Of a stretch of DNA of 64,000 bases, positions 10,816 to 19,634 are shown piece by piece (within the stretch, counting starts at the first letter, position 1; every line of letters starts with the position of its first letter). Below the pieces are notes generated by a model. That model saw only the letters and a list, made by a program, of their open reading frames with translations. It did not search any database and had not been told where the DNA came from. Made by a program: the position numbers and the translations under genes. This stretch comes from Streptomyces naganishii JCM 4654 (GTDB taxonomy: Bacteria > Actinomycetota > Actinomycetes > Streptomycetales > Streptomycetaceae): the NCBI RefSeq assembly GCF_014650575.1, contig NZ_BMVF01000006.1:406284-470283 (forward strand). The letters run 5' to 3'.

Positions 10816-11158
10816 GAACACGACTCTTTCAGGTGTGCGGCGCCGCCGGTGGCGCCTCGCCTTCCGAGTCTCCCGGAAAGTGGAAGAACCACCTAGGAAC
10901 CGCGGGTCGCGGGCCGGCCCGGCGCGGGCGCCGGACCCGGACCGGTCCCGGCACCCGCGCCGGGCCGGCCCCGGACGATGCGTGGTCAACATCATGATTC
11001 CCGTCACCGGGCCGATCACGCGGAAGCGGAACAAGTGCGTACGCGGCGGAAGTTGGGAAAGGAGCTGTGCATCCGGCTGCACCGCGCGCCGCTCCCGGAG
11101 TACCCTTCCTTGATCGTTGGGACGGGGAAGGCTCGGGGGAGCGGAAGGCGGTGCACGG
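10816..11158. other. Divergent intergenic region glgX / HEPN gene
   Basis: 343 bp between divergent starts. It must hold the promoters of glgX (minus) and the HEPN-family gene (plus). I find no convincing operator palindrome, RNA gene or coding sequence. A short plus-strand frame (10978-11193) overlaps the start of the HEPN gene and has no recognisable features. Confidence 0.4.
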
Positions 11159-12397
11159 GTGGGCTCGGGAGGCCGGGAGCTGCCCCCTGGTGACGAGGGT
11201 CACGAGGGGAACTCCGCAGACGTCCCGCCCGGCGCGGTGTCCCTGGCCCGGCCGATGGGCGCCGGCGCCATCGGGCCGGAGCTGGACTGGGGCCCCGACG
11301 CCTGGCGCGAGGTGCGCACGCGCGCCCAGCGGGCCGGCCGGGCCTACATCTGGCTGAACCTCGTCGAGCAGCGGCTGCGCGCCGTCGTGGCCGCCGTCCT
11401 GCGGCCCGTCTACGAGCCCGTCCACGGCGACGACTGGGTGGTGGCCGCCGCCGGGCCGGCCGGTCAGGAGTGGGTGCAGCGCGCCGTCGCGGTACGCGAA
11501 GTCAGCCGCCGCAAGGGCTACTTGCTCGACCCGGCCGACGACAACGTGATCAGCTTCCTCACCCTGCCCCAGCTGCGCGAGCTGATGGTGCAGCACTGGC
11601 CCTGCTTCGAGCCGTACATAGACGAGCGACGGGACGTCGAACTCGCGCTGGACGAGCTGGAGGTGACCCGCAACGTCGTCTCCCGCAACCGGGCGCTGTC
11701 CGAGGCGGTGCTGGGGCAGGCCGAGCGGGCCTCCGCGCGCCTGCTCGAGATCCTCGGCACCGGCGGCGACGTGCCCTCCGCCCGGCGGCTGCCCGTCGAC
11801 GCGGTCGAGAGCCTGGTCGGCGACCGGTACGCCGACGTGGTCGCCGTGCACCCGGACCGGGTGCGGCTGCTGCGCCAGTTCCCGGCCGAGGACATCTTCG
11901 GCGGGGCGCGCAGGCTGGACGCCATCGGCATCGGCCTCAACCTGCTGGTGCAGAACTTCTCCGGCCGCCGCCTGGTCCGCCTGGCCGAGTCGGGCGCCCG
12001 GGTGCGGCTGCTGTTCCTCAACCCCGCGTCCAGTGCCGTCAAGCGCCGCGAGCGCGAACTCGGCCTCAAGCGGGGCGAGCTGAGCCGGTCGGTGGAGATG
12101 AGCATCCTGCACATGCGCCGGGTGCGCTCCCGGCTGCGCGACCCGGGCGCCTTCGAGATCCAGGTCTACGACGAGACGCCGCGCCTGACCGCCTACCTCG
12201 TGGACGGCGACGGCACGGACGGCATCGCGGTGGTGCAGTCCTACCTGCGGCGCAGCCGGGGCATGGAGGCGCCGGTGTTCGTCCTTCGCAACGGCAGCAA
12301 GGTGGTCAAGTCGGACGAGGTGGGCGAAGGCGGGCTTTTCTCCGCCTACCGCGAGGAGTTCGAGATGATGTGGGCGGATTCGCGGCCGGTGTCCTGA
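11159..12397 (+). CDS. SAV2148-type HEPN-domain protein
   Basis: 412 residues, recognised as the SAV2148 family, a conserved Streptomyces protein annotated with a HEPN domain; biochemical role unknown. The N-terminal part contains WREVRTRAQRAGRAYIWLNL and a basic helical region. The C-terminal half (about 230-380) contains RRLVRLAESGARVRLLFLNP and FEIQVYDETPRLTAYLVDG, resembling the effector half of other HEPN/PLD-like stress proteins. I chose the GTG at 11159 (VGSGGRELPPGDEG), about 10 nt after GGAAGG; the TTG at 11117 adds an unconserved stretch. No signal peptide or membrane helix, so cytoplasmic. Confidence 0.8.
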   Translation: MGSGGRELPPGDEGHEGNSADVPPGAVSLARPMGAGAIGPELDWGPDAWREVRTRAQRAGRAYIWLNLVEQRLRAVVAAVLRPVYEPVHGDDWVVAAAGPAGQEWVQRAVAVREVSRRKGYLLDPADDNVISFLTLPQLRELMVQHWPCFEPYIDERRDVELALDELEVTRNVVSRNRALSEAVLGQAERASARLLEILGTGGDVPSARRLPVDAVESLVGDRYADVVAVHPDRVRLLRQFPAEDIFGGARRLDAIGIGLNLLVQNFSGRRLVRLAESGARVRLLFLNPASSAVKRRERELGLKRGELSRSVEMSILHMRRVRSRLRDPGAFEIQVYDETPRLTAYLVDGDGTDGIAVVQSYLRRSRGMEAPVFVLRNGSKVVKSDEVGEGGLFSAYREEFEMMWADSRPVS

Positions 12398-12497
12398 CGG
12401 GTGGCGCGCCAAGCGGAACGCGGTCTGCTGATTGTCAGTGGCGCATGCGATCGTTACGACCACTGGGGGAAAAGCACCACCGAGAAGGGGGGCCGCC

Positions 12498-13220
12498 ATG
12501 GGCTGGCACCGTGAGCTGCTGATCGGCTTCGACCTGGAGACGACCGGGACCGATCCGCGCGAGGCGCGCATCGTCACCGGCGCCGTGATCGAGGTCAGGG
12601 GAGGGGAGCCGGCCGGGCACCGCGAGTGGCTGGCCGACCCGGGCGTGGAGATCCCGCCGGACGCGGTCGCGGTCCACGGCATCAGCAACGAACGGGCGGC
12701 GTCCGAGGGCAGACCGGCGGACCAGGTGGCCGACGCCATCGCGGACGTGCTGACCGGCTACTGGAAGACGGGCGTCCCGGTGGTGGCGTACAACGCGGCC
12801 TTCGACCTGACCCTGCTCTCCGCCGAACTGCGCAGGCACCGGCTGCCCTCGCTCAGGGACCGGCTGGGCGGCGCGGAGCCGGGCCCGGTCGTCGACCCGT
12901 ACACCATCGACCGCTGGGCCGACCGCTACCGGCCCGGCAAGCGCACCCTGCAGGCGGTGTGCGGTGAGTACGGCGTGGTCCTCGACTCGGCGCACGACGC
13001 CTCGGCCGACGCCCTCGCCGCGGCCCGGCTGGCCTGCGCGATAGCCGGCCGCCACCCCAAGATCGCCTCACTCGGCCCGGCGGAACTGCACCGCTGCCAG
13101 ATCGAGTGGTACGCCGCCTGGGCGGCCGACTTCCAGGACTTCCTGCGCCGCAAGGGCGACTCGGCCGCAGTGATCGACACCGCATGGCCGCTGCGCGAAC
13201 CGGCGGACGAGCCCGTGTGA
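12498..13220 (+). CDS. DEDDh 3'-5' exonuclease (DnaQ-like)
   Basis: 240 residues. The three exonuclease motifs are intact: Exo I FDLETTGTDP near residue 12, Exo II AYNAAFDLTLL near 95, and Exo III HDASADALAAARLA near 160, with His and Asp of the DEDDh type. It probably trims 3' ends in DNA repair or RNA processing as a stand-alone relative of the Pol III epsilon subunit. ATG at 12498 is preceded by GAGAAGGGGGG; a longer frame upstream lacks homology. It is 100 nt downstream of the HEPN gene on the same strand and converges on the kinase gene. Confidence 0.9.
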   Translation: MGWHRELLIGFDLETTGTDPREARIVTGAVIEVRGGEPAGHREWLADPGVEIPPDAVAVHGISNERAASEGRPADQVADAIADVLTGYWKTGVPVVAYNAAFDLTLLSAELRRHRLPSLRDRLGGAEPGPVVDPYTIDRWADRYRPGKRTLQAVCGEYGVVLDSAHDASADALAAARLACAIAGRHPKIASLGPAELHRCQIEWYAAWAADFQDFLRRKGDSAAVIDTAWPLREPADEPV

Positions 13221-13245
13221 TCCCCGGCCGACCGGTGGGGGACCG

Positions 13246-14109
13246 TCAGAAAGGGTGCCAGCGGACCTCGGGGTCGTCGTCGCGCAGGGAGGCCACCCGG
13301 CGCCGGAACTCGGCCAGGGCCTTGGGGTTGTCCGGGGTGTGCTGGGCGACCCAGGCGCAGCTGGCCGTCTCGCGGGCGCCGCGCAGGACCGGGCAGCCCT
13401 CCCACTCGCGTACGTCCCAGCCGTAGGCCTCGGTGAAGGCGTCGTAGGCCTCGGCGGGCAGGCCGTAGCGGTCGCGGGAGAGGGCCATGACCACCAGGTC
13501 GTGCTCGCGCAGGTCGGCCGAGAAGGTCTCCAGGTCGACCAGGACGGGCCCGTCCGGGCCGACGTGGACGTTGCGCGGCAGCGCGTCCCCGTGGATCGGG
13601 CCGGGCGGCAGGTGCGGGGTGAGCGCGGCGGCGGCCGCCGCGAAGCCGTCGCGGCGCTCGCGCAGATACGCGGCGTCCGCCGGGTCGATCGCCTCGCCCG
13701 CGAGCCGCAGCCAGCGTTCCACACCGCCCAGCAGCTCGCGGGGCGGCAGTTCGAAGCCGGGCGAGGGCAGCGCGTGGACGATCCGCAGCAGTTCGGCCAG
13801 GTCCCGCGGCCCGGCGGGCCGTACCGGGTCGGGCAGGCGGTGCCACACGGTCACCGGATGCCCCTCCACCAGCAGCGCCTCGGGCTCGGCGGCGCGCACC
13901 GCCGGGACGCCCTCGCCGGCCAGCCACAGCGCGATCCGCAGCTCGCGGCGGGCGCGGTCGAGCAGTTCGGCGTCGCGGCCCACCTTCACGACGAGACCGC
14001 CGGCGGCGAACACCGCGTTCTCGCCCAGGGCGAGGAGCCGGGCGTCCCGCGCCGGGCCGGGCAGTACGCCCGCCGCGGCCAGTACGTCCCGCCCCCGTGC
14101 CTCGTCCAT
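13246..14109 (-). CDS. Aminoglycoside phosphotransferase (APH)-fold kinase
   Basis: 287 residues with the APH/choline-kinase fold: N-lobe LGENAVFAAGGLVVKVGRD (ATP-binding Lys), catalytic loop IHGDALPRNVHVGPDG (HGDxxxxN), then the metal-binding Asp in VLVDLETFS. It transfers phosphate from ATP to a small molecule. This family is large in Streptomyces and most members do not confer drug resistance, so the substrate is unknown. ATG start at 14109. The MMPL gene lies upstream on the same strand, separated by a strong hairpin. Confidence 0.85.
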   Translation of the reverse strand: MDEARGRDVLAAAGVLPGPARDARLLALGENAVFAAGGLVVKVGRDAELLDRARRELRIALWLAGEGVPAVRAAEPEALLVEGHPVTVWHRLPDPVRPAGPRDLAELLRIVHALPSPGFELPPRELLGGVERWLRLAGEAIDPADAAYLRERRDGFAAAAAALTPHLPPGPIHGDALPRNVHVGPDGPVLVDLETFSADLREHDLVVMALSRDRYGLPAEAYDAFTEAYGWDVREWEGCPVLRGARETASCAWVAQHTPDNPKALAEFRRRVASLRDDDPEVRWHPF

Positions 14110-14211
14110 CGTCCGCCTCCGTCGTTCCTGTCCGCGCCGGCCCGTGTCGGCCCGTCCCGTACCGGTCGACGGTCAGTGTCGCATTCGCGCAGGTGGACGG
14201 TGGAAACGGGC

Positions 14212-14245
14212 GGGGCCCGCCGGCTCCGGGAAGCCGACGGGCCCC
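14212..14245 (-). terminator. Hairpin terminator after the MMPL gene
   Basis: Arms 14212-14225 and 14232-14245 (GGGGCCCGCCGGCT with AGCCGACGGGCCCC) pair over 14 bp with one mismatch around a 6-nt loop. It starts about 30 nt past the MMPL stop and before the APH gene, so the two genes are probably separate transcripts. No U-tract, as is usual in Streptomyces. Confidence 0.6.
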
Positions 14246-14276
14246 GATCCACCGGCCCGCGGAGGGCCGGAGAGGG

Positions 14277-16523
14277 TCAGACCCTCAGCCGCTCGTCCTC
14301 CCGCGGCGCGGCCGGCGCGGCCATCGCCTCGGGCGACTCGTCGTGGGTGAGGTCGGGCAGCCGGTGCAGCCACTTGGGCAGGTACCAGTTGCGCTCGCCC
14401 AGCAGGGACATCACGGCCGGCAGCAGCACGCCCCGGATCACGGTCGCGTCGATCAGCACCGCGGCCGCCAGGCCGACGCCCATCTGCTTCATCGACTGCA
14501 TGGACAGCGTGCCGAAGATGGCGAACACGGCGACCATGATGACCGCGGCGCTGGTGACGACACCGGCGGTGGTGACCACACCGTGCTGGATGGCGTCCCG
14601 CGTGCTGCGCCCGCGCATCCGCGCCTCGCGGATCCGGGAGACCACGAAGACGTGGTAGTCCATCGACAGGCCGAACAGGATCACGAACAGGAACAGCGGC
14701 AGCCAGGTGACGATCGCGCCCACGCCCTCGGCCCCCACCAGGGATGCGCCCCAGCCGTGCTGGAAGACGGCGACGAGGATGCCGTAGGCCGCGCCCACCG
14801 ACAGCAGGTTCAGCAGGATCGAGGTGATCGCGACCGTCAGCGAGCGGAACGACAGCAGCATCAGCAGGAAGGCGAAGACCACCACGAAGGCGAAGACCGG
14901 GACGACCGACCCGACGAGCTGGTCGTTGAAGTCGTGCGAGCCGGCGACCTGGCCGGTGACCGGCGCCTGGAGGCCGTCGACCTTGCCGAGCGTGGCGGGC
15001 CGCACCTCGTCGCGCAGCTTCTCCAGGCTCTTGGTGGCCTGGTCGAAGTCGGAGCCGCCGACCAGCGGGACGGAGACGAGGGCGACGTTCTGCGCCGCGT
15101 GCAGCCTCACGTCGACGGGACCGCGCGAGGCGCCCGAGGAGATCGCCTGCTGTTTGAAGTCCGCCAGCGCCTGCCGGACCTCGGGCGCGTTGATGTCCTT
15201 GGCCCGCACGACCACCTGGGCCGGCTCGGAGCCGCCGGGGAAGGCGTCGTTGACCCGGTTGTACGTCTGCACGATGGGCAGCGAGTTGCCGAACTCCTGG
15301 TCCAGCGTGAGCTGCGAGGTCTTCATGCCGAGCGCGGGCGACGCGACGGCGAGCAGCGCGCCGACCGCCACGACCACCGAGGCCACGGGCCGCGCCAGGA
15401 CACCGCGCAGGACGGCCGTCCAGAACCGGCTCTCGCCGTTGCTCCCGGCCTGCCGGCGCCGCAGGAAGGGGATCCGCCCCTTCTCCACCCGTTCGCCCAG
15501 CAGCGACAGCAGCGCCGGCAGCACGGTGACGGAACCGACCATGGCGACCGCCACCACCATCAGCGAGGCCAGGCCCATCGCCTCGAACTCGGCGAGCCCG
15601 GTGAAGAGCATGCCCGCCATGGCCACGCACACCGTGACACCGGAGACGATGATCGCGCGGCCGCTGGTCGCGGCGGCGATGCGCAGCGCGGTGCCCGCGT
15701 CCCGCCCGGCGGCCCGCTCCTCGCGCTCACGGCGCAGGTAGAACAGGCAGTAGTCGACGCCGACCGCCATGCCGACCAGCAGCATCACGGAGTTGGCGGT
15801 GTCGCTCATCGGCTGGAGATGGCTGACGATGCCCATCAGGCCCATCGTCGCCATGATCGCGGTGATCGCCAGCGCCACCGGCAGCAGCGCCGCCACCAGC
15901 GCGCCGAAGGCGATCAGCAGGATGCCGAAGGCCACCGGCACGGCGGAGTACTCGGCCTGCTGGAAGTCGTCCCCGAAGGCGTCCGCGTACTGCTTCTGCA
16001 TGCTCGCGCCGCCGATCTCCTCGATCCGCAGCGACCCGTGGTCCTTCTGGACACCCGCGACGGCCTTCAGCACCGGCTCGACGCGGTCCTTGGCGGTGTC
16101 CGCGTCACCGCGCATGTCGAACTGCACCAGCGCGCTGCGGCCGTCGCGCGAGATGGTCTTCGTGTCGTAGGGCGAGGTCACGTCGGTGACCCGGCCGGTG
16201 CCGCCGACGGCCTTCACCACGTCGGTGACGGCGGCCCGGAACGCGGCGTCCGTGGCCTTCGTGGTGCCGTCCTTCGCCTGGATCAGCACGGTCTCGCTCG
16301 CCGGCCGCTTGATCCCCGCGTCCTCGATGATCTTCGCGGCGGTATGCGTCTCGCCCTTGAGCTGGTCGCTCTCCTTGACGTCCACCCGGCCCGCCGCCGA
16401 ACCGAGCCCCATCGCCAGGACGACGAACAGCACCCATATGCCCACGGCCGCCCATCGGTGGCGGGCGCTCCAGCCGCCGGCCCGTGCGGCCAGGCCCCGC
16501 ACCCGTGTGTCTTGGTTCCCCAT
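14277..16523 (-). CDS. MMPL/RND-family membrane transporter
   Basis: 748 residues with the duplicated MMPL layout: a TM helix near the N-terminus (RWAAVGIWVLFVVLAMGLG), a large extracytoplasmic loop, five TM helices (AVPVAFGILLIAFGALVAAL, MLLVGMAVGVDYCLFYL and others), then a second repeat ending in VGLAAAVLIDATVIRGVLLP. The GVDYCLFY and LSMDYHVFVVSRIRE segments carry the Asp-Tyr pairs thought to relay protons. Members export lipids or hydrophobic drugs using the proton gradient; the cargo here is unknown. ATG at 16523. No TetR regulator is adjacent. Confidence 0.9.
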   Translation of the reverse strand: MGNQDTRVRGLAARAGGWSARHRWAAVGIWVLFVVLAMGLGSAAGRVDVKESDQLKGETHTAAKIIEDAGIKRPASETVLIQAKDGTTKATDAAFRAAVTDVVKAVGGTGRVTDVTSPYDTKTISRDGRSALVQFDMRGDADTAKDRVEPVLKAVAGVQKDHGSLRIEEIGGASMQKQYADAFGDDFQQAEYSAVPVAFGILLIAFGALVAALLPVALAITAIMATMGLMGIVSHLQPMSDTANSVMLLVGMAVGVDYCLFYLRREREERAAGRDAGTALRIAAATSGRAIIVSGVTVCVAMAGMLFTGLAEFEAMGLASLMVVAVAMVGSVTVLPALLSLLGERVEKGRIPFLRRRQAGSNGESRFWTAVLRGVLARPVASVVVAVGALLAVASPALGMKTSQLTLDQEFGNSLPIVQTYNRVNDAFPGGSEPAQVVVRAKDINAPEVRQALADFKQQAISSGASRGPVDVRLHAAQNVALVSVPLVGGSDFDQATKSLEKLRDEVRPATLGKVDGLQAPVTGQVAGSHDFNDQLVGSVVPVFAFVVVFAFLLMLLSFRSLTVAITSILLNLLSVGAAYGILVAVFQHGWGASLVGAEGVGAIVTWLPLFLFVILFGLSMDYHVFVVSRIREARMRGRSTRDAIQHGVVTTAGVVTSAAVIMVAVFAIFGTLSMQSMKQMGVGLAAAVLIDATVIRGVLLPAVMSLLGERNWYLPKWLHRLPDLTHDESPEAMAAPAAPREDERLRV

Positions 16524-16945
16524 GACGGGCTTGTCCCCTCCAGGTCCCCCGCGAAGACGAGACCCTGTGCGCGGTGGCGGCCCCCTGCCGCCACCTTCCG
16601 CATCGAAGGTATGGCCGGCGTAAGCCCGTCTCGTCGTGCTGCCCGGTGAAGTGCCGCCGCCCCGGCTCCTCCCTGAGGTCCGCGGCTCCTCCGCACTGAG
16701 AAGGACCGTGGCCCCTTACACCTATCCGTCGCCCTCCGGGACGGGGATCAGGGTGTCCGTTCCGCCGGAAGCGCTCGGCTTTGGGATTACGAAACCTTGT
16801 TGAACAAGTCACAGCCGCGTGGAGGAGTTGATCCGGGCGCGCCGATCCGCCAAGGTTTCGTCGTCCCGGCCGCGCGCCCGGACGGCCGTCGTGCCCGCCC
16901 CCACGGGGCACGACGGCCCCTTTCCGCCGTGTCTATCGTGGGCGC
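16524..16945. other. Divergent intergenic region with separated inverted repeat
   Basis: 422 bp between the divergent MMPL and DUF1697 genes; no gene recognised. It holds a perfect 11-bp inverted repeat, ACGAAACCTTG (16789-16799) and CAAGGTTTCGT (16851-16861), separated by 51 nt, and a small palindrome TTGTTGAACAA (16797-16807) overlapping the left arm. The repeats are AT-richer than the surroundings. They could be a looping operator or the ends of a lost element; I cannot decide. Confidence 0.5.
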
Positions 16946-17497
16946 ATGACGACATACGCGGCGCTGTTGCGCGGCATCAACGTGGGCGGCGGCCGCAAGG
17001 TCCCGATGGCCGAGCTGCGCGCCCTGGTCGAGGAGCTCGGACACACCGGCGTCCGCACCCATCTGCAGAGCGGCCAGGCCGTGTTCACCGCCGGACGCGG
17101 CGACGAGGAGTCGCTGGCCGCGGAGCTGGCGGCCGCGATCGAGAAGCGGTTCGGGTTCCCGGTGGACGTGCTGGTGCGCGACCACGCCTATCTGCGCGCG
17201 GTCGCCGAGGCCTGCCCGTTCCCGGCGGCCGAGCTGGCGCCCAGGCAGCTGCACGTCACCTACCTGTCCGCGCAGCCCGACCCGGAGCGGTACGAGGCGA
17301 TCGACCGAGCCGCCCACCTGCCCGAGGAGTTCCGCCTCGGCGACCGCGCGGTGTACCTGTACGCGCCCGACGGGCTCGGCCGCTCCAAGCTCGCCGAGCA
17401 GCTCTCCCGCACCCGCGTGACCAAGGGCGTGATCGCGACCAGCCGCAACTGGAACACGGTCCTGAAGCTGGTGGAGCTGACCGCCGGGGAGGTCTGA
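16946..17497 (+). CDS. DUF1697 domain protein
   Basis: 183 residues and a full-length DUF1697 member. The N-terminal MTTYAALLRGINVGGGRKVPM and the segment LRALVEELGHTGVRTHLQSG are typical, as is the C-terminal TSRNWNTVLKLVELT. Cytoplasmic, no known activity. ATG start at 16946. It converges on the aldo/keto reductase with about 20 nt between the stops. Confidence 0.9.
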   Translation: MTTYAALLRGINVGGGRKVPMAELRALVEELGHTGVRTHLQSGQAVFTAGRGDEESLAAELAAAIEKRFGFPVDVLVRDHAYLRAVAEACPFPAAELAPRQLHVTYLSAQPDPERYEAIDRAAHLPEEFRLGDRAVYLYAPDGLGRSKLAEQLSRTRVTKGVIATSRNWNTVLKLVELTAGEV

Positions 17498-17518
17498 GGG
17501 CCGTGGGCCCGCAAGGGG

Positions 17519-18373
17519 TCAGCCGGCCAGGGCGGACAGCCGGGCCAGTTCGCCGTCGGAGAGCCGTAGGGCGGCGGCGTCCAGGTTCTCCTCCAGGTGC
17601 GCGAGCGAGCCCGTGCCCGGGGTGGGACACAGCACGGGGGAGCGGTGCAGCAGCCAGGCCAGGGCGACCTGTCCGGGCGTCGCCCCGTGCGCGGCGGCGA
17701 CCTCGGCGCACACCGGGTGCCCGGTCAACACCCCGTTGCCCAGCGGGAACCACGGCAGGAACGCGATGCCGCGCCGCTCGCACAGCGCCAGCAGCGGCTC
17801 GGACTCCCGGTCGAGGAGGTGATAGCGGTTCTGCACCGAGACGATCTCGGCCAACTCCAGCGCTTTGGCCAGCTGTTCGGCGGACACGGTGTCCAGGCCG
17901 ACGTACCGGATCTTGCCCTCGGCCCGCAACTCCTCCAGGGCGCCCAGCTGTTCGGCGAGCGGCACGGCAGGGTCCAGCCGGTGCAGCTGGTAGAGACCGA
18001 TGGTCTCCAGCCGCAGCCGCCGCAGGCTCGCCTCGCACATCGCCCGCAGTGAGCGCGGGCGGCCGTCGATGTGCCAGGCCCGGTCACTGGTGCGCACCAC
18101 CGCGCCCTTGGTGGCGATCAGCAGCCCCTCCGGGTAGGGGTGCAGGGCCTCGGCCACCAGTTCCTCGGCGAGATGGGGGCCGTAGTTGTCGGCGGTGTCG
18201 ATCAGGGTCACCCCGCGCTCGACGGCCCGCCGCAGCACGGCCACCGCGTCCCGGGCGTCGCCGCGCGGGCCCCAGTAGCCGGGCCCGGTCAGCTGGGCGG
18301 TGCCGTAGCCGAGACGCCGCACGGGCAGATCGCCGGCGAGCGTGAAGGTGTCCTCGATCTCTTCCCCGGTCAC
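17519..18373 (-). CDS. Aldo/keto reductase
   Basis: About 284 residues, TIM-barrel NAD(P)H-dependent oxidoreductase. The catalytic tetrad is visible: Asp and Tyr in DTADNYGP, Lys in IATKGAVV, His in YQLHRLDP. The cofactor-binding end ALAWLLHRSPVLCPTPGTGS is also present. The substrate cannot be read from sequence. The GTG at 18373 (VTGEEIEDTF) is preferred; a TGC-containing extension to 18391 is possible. Divergent from the ketopantoate-reductase-like gene, 38 nt away. Confidence 0.88.
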   Translation of the reverse strand: MTGEEIEDTFTLAGDLPVRRLGYGTAQLTGPGYWGPRGDARDAVAVLRRAVERGVTLIDTADNYGPHLAEELVAEALHPYPEGLLIATKGAVVRTSDRAWHIDGRPRSLRAMCEASLRRLRLETIGLYQLHRLDPAVPLAEQLGALEELRAEGKIRYVGLDTVSAEQLAKALELAEIVSVQNRYHLLDRESEPLLALCERRGIAFLPWFPLGNGVLTGHPVCAEVAAAHGATPGQVALAWLLHRSPVLCPTPGTGSLAHLEENLDAAALRLSDGELARLSALAG

Positions 18374-18411
18374 TAGGCGCAGCGTACACACGGCTGTGGC
18401 AGGCTCGGGCC

Positions 18412-19428
18412 ATGCGCTACATCATCATCGGGGCAGGCGCGGTCGGCGGCGCGATCGGCGGACGGCTGGCGCAGAGCGGACGCGAGGTGGTGCTCGTCGC
18501 GCGCGGTGCGCATCTCGCGGCGCTGCGCGAGGGCGGGCTGCGGCTGCGGGTGCCCGAGGGCGAGCTGACGTACCGGCTGCCCGCCGTGGAGGGGCCGGCG
18601 CGGCTCGGCGCGCTGCGCGCCGACGACGTACTGATTCTGGCCGTCAAGACGCAGGACACCGAGGCGGCACTGGCCGCCTGGGGGCCGGCGCCCGTGGCGG
18701 GCGGGGGCACGGCGGCCGGGCGGCTGCCGCTGCTGTGTGCGCAGAACGGGGTGGAGGGGCAGCGGCTCGCGCTGCGGCGCTTCCGGCACGTGTACGGCGT
18801 CTGCGTGTGGCTGCCCGCGGCGCACGTCGAACCCGGGGTGGTGTCCGCCGCCGGCACGCCGCTGACCGGGATGCTGCACCTCGGCCGTCATCCGCACGGC
18901 ACCGACGGCACGCTGCGGCGGATCGCGGCCGATCTGGAGGCCGCGCACTTCGGGGCGCCCGTCGTGCCGGACGTGTCCCGCTGGCAGTACGCCAAGCTGC
19001 TCGCCAATCTCGCCAACGCCATCGAGGCCGTCAGCGGCCCGCTGGAGAGCGAGGCGGCGCGGGCGCTGTACGACAGGGTGCGCGCCGAGGGGGAGGCGGT
19101 GCTCGCCGCCGCCGGGATCGCCCACGCGAGCGCCACCGAGCAGAAGGAGACACGGGGCGACCGCATCACCCTGGTCCCGCTGCCCGGCGGCCCGCGCGGC
19201 GGTGGCTCCTCCTGGCAGTCCCTCGTGCGCGGCACGGGCACGATCGAGGCCGACCACCTCAACGGCGAGATCGTCCTCCTGGGGCGCCTGCACGGCGTAC
19301 CGACGCCGCTCAACGAGCTGTTGCAGCATCTGGCCAACACCTTCGCCCGCGAGCACCGGGCCGCGGGATCGCTGCCGGTCGCCGAACTGGTGCGGCTGGC
19401 CGGCGAGGCGGCGCCGGCCGCCGGCTGA
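18412..19428 (+). CDS. Ketopantoate reductase family protein
   Basis: 338 residues. N-terminal Rossmann motif IIGAGAVGGAIGGRLAQSG binds NADPH; the catalytic Lys lies in WQYAKLLANLANAIEAV; the C-terminal helical domain is complete. Related enzymes reduce 2-dehydropantoate to pantoate in coenzyme A synthesis, but many actinobacterial paralogues act on other 2-oxo acids and no pantothenate gene is near, so I do not assign panE. ATG start. Confidence 0.82.
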   Translation: MRYIIIGAGAVGGAIGGRLAQSGREVVLVARGAHLAALREGGLRLRVPEGELTYRLPAVEGPARLGALRADDVLILAVKTQDTEAALAAWGPAPVAGGGTAAGRLPLLCAQNGVEGQRLALRRFRHVYGVCVWLPAAHVEPGVVSAAGTPLTGMLHLGRHPHGTDGTLRRIAADLEAAHFGAPVVPDVSRWQYAKLLANLANAIEAVSGPLESEAARALYDRVRAEGEAVLAAAGIAHASATEQKETRGDRITLVPLPGGPRGGGSSWQSLVRGTGTIEADHLNGEIVLLGRLHGVPTPLNELLQHLANTFAREHRAAGSLPVAELVRLAGEAAPAAG

Positions 19429-19634
19429 CGTGGCCGAATCCGAGCGGTCCGCTCCGCACGCAGTGACACTTCCGCCGGGCCCGGCGCTGTCAGGAATGCG
19501 ACCACGGCACACCGGTTTCCGGCGAGCCGTGGCCGTCGTCCGCGGCCCGGCACCACGGGGGAGTGCCGGCCGCGGACCTCTCCCACGCCGCCCCGGCGTC
19601 CCTCACGCCGGCGCCGATGCCGACGCGACCCGCC

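Noticed and set aside
10978..11193. Short plus-strand frame ahead of the HEPN gene
   Set aside because: Overlaps the chosen HEPN start in another frame, lacks a good ribosome-binding site and has no recognisable features.
13246..14109. APH-fold gene considered as an aminoglycoside resistance determinant
   Set aside because: The fold is shared by many small-molecule kinases and there is no resistance or biosynthetic context; only the fold is called.
14277..18391. MMPL transporter, reductases and kinase considered as part of a natural-product cluster
   Set aside because: No PKS, NRPS, terpene or RiPP core gene in the window; the genes are divergent and separated by terminators.
18412..19428. 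Assignment of the ketopantoate-reductase-like gene as panE
   Set aside because: Family motifs fit, but several paralogues exist in actinobacteria and no pantothenate gene is adjacent.
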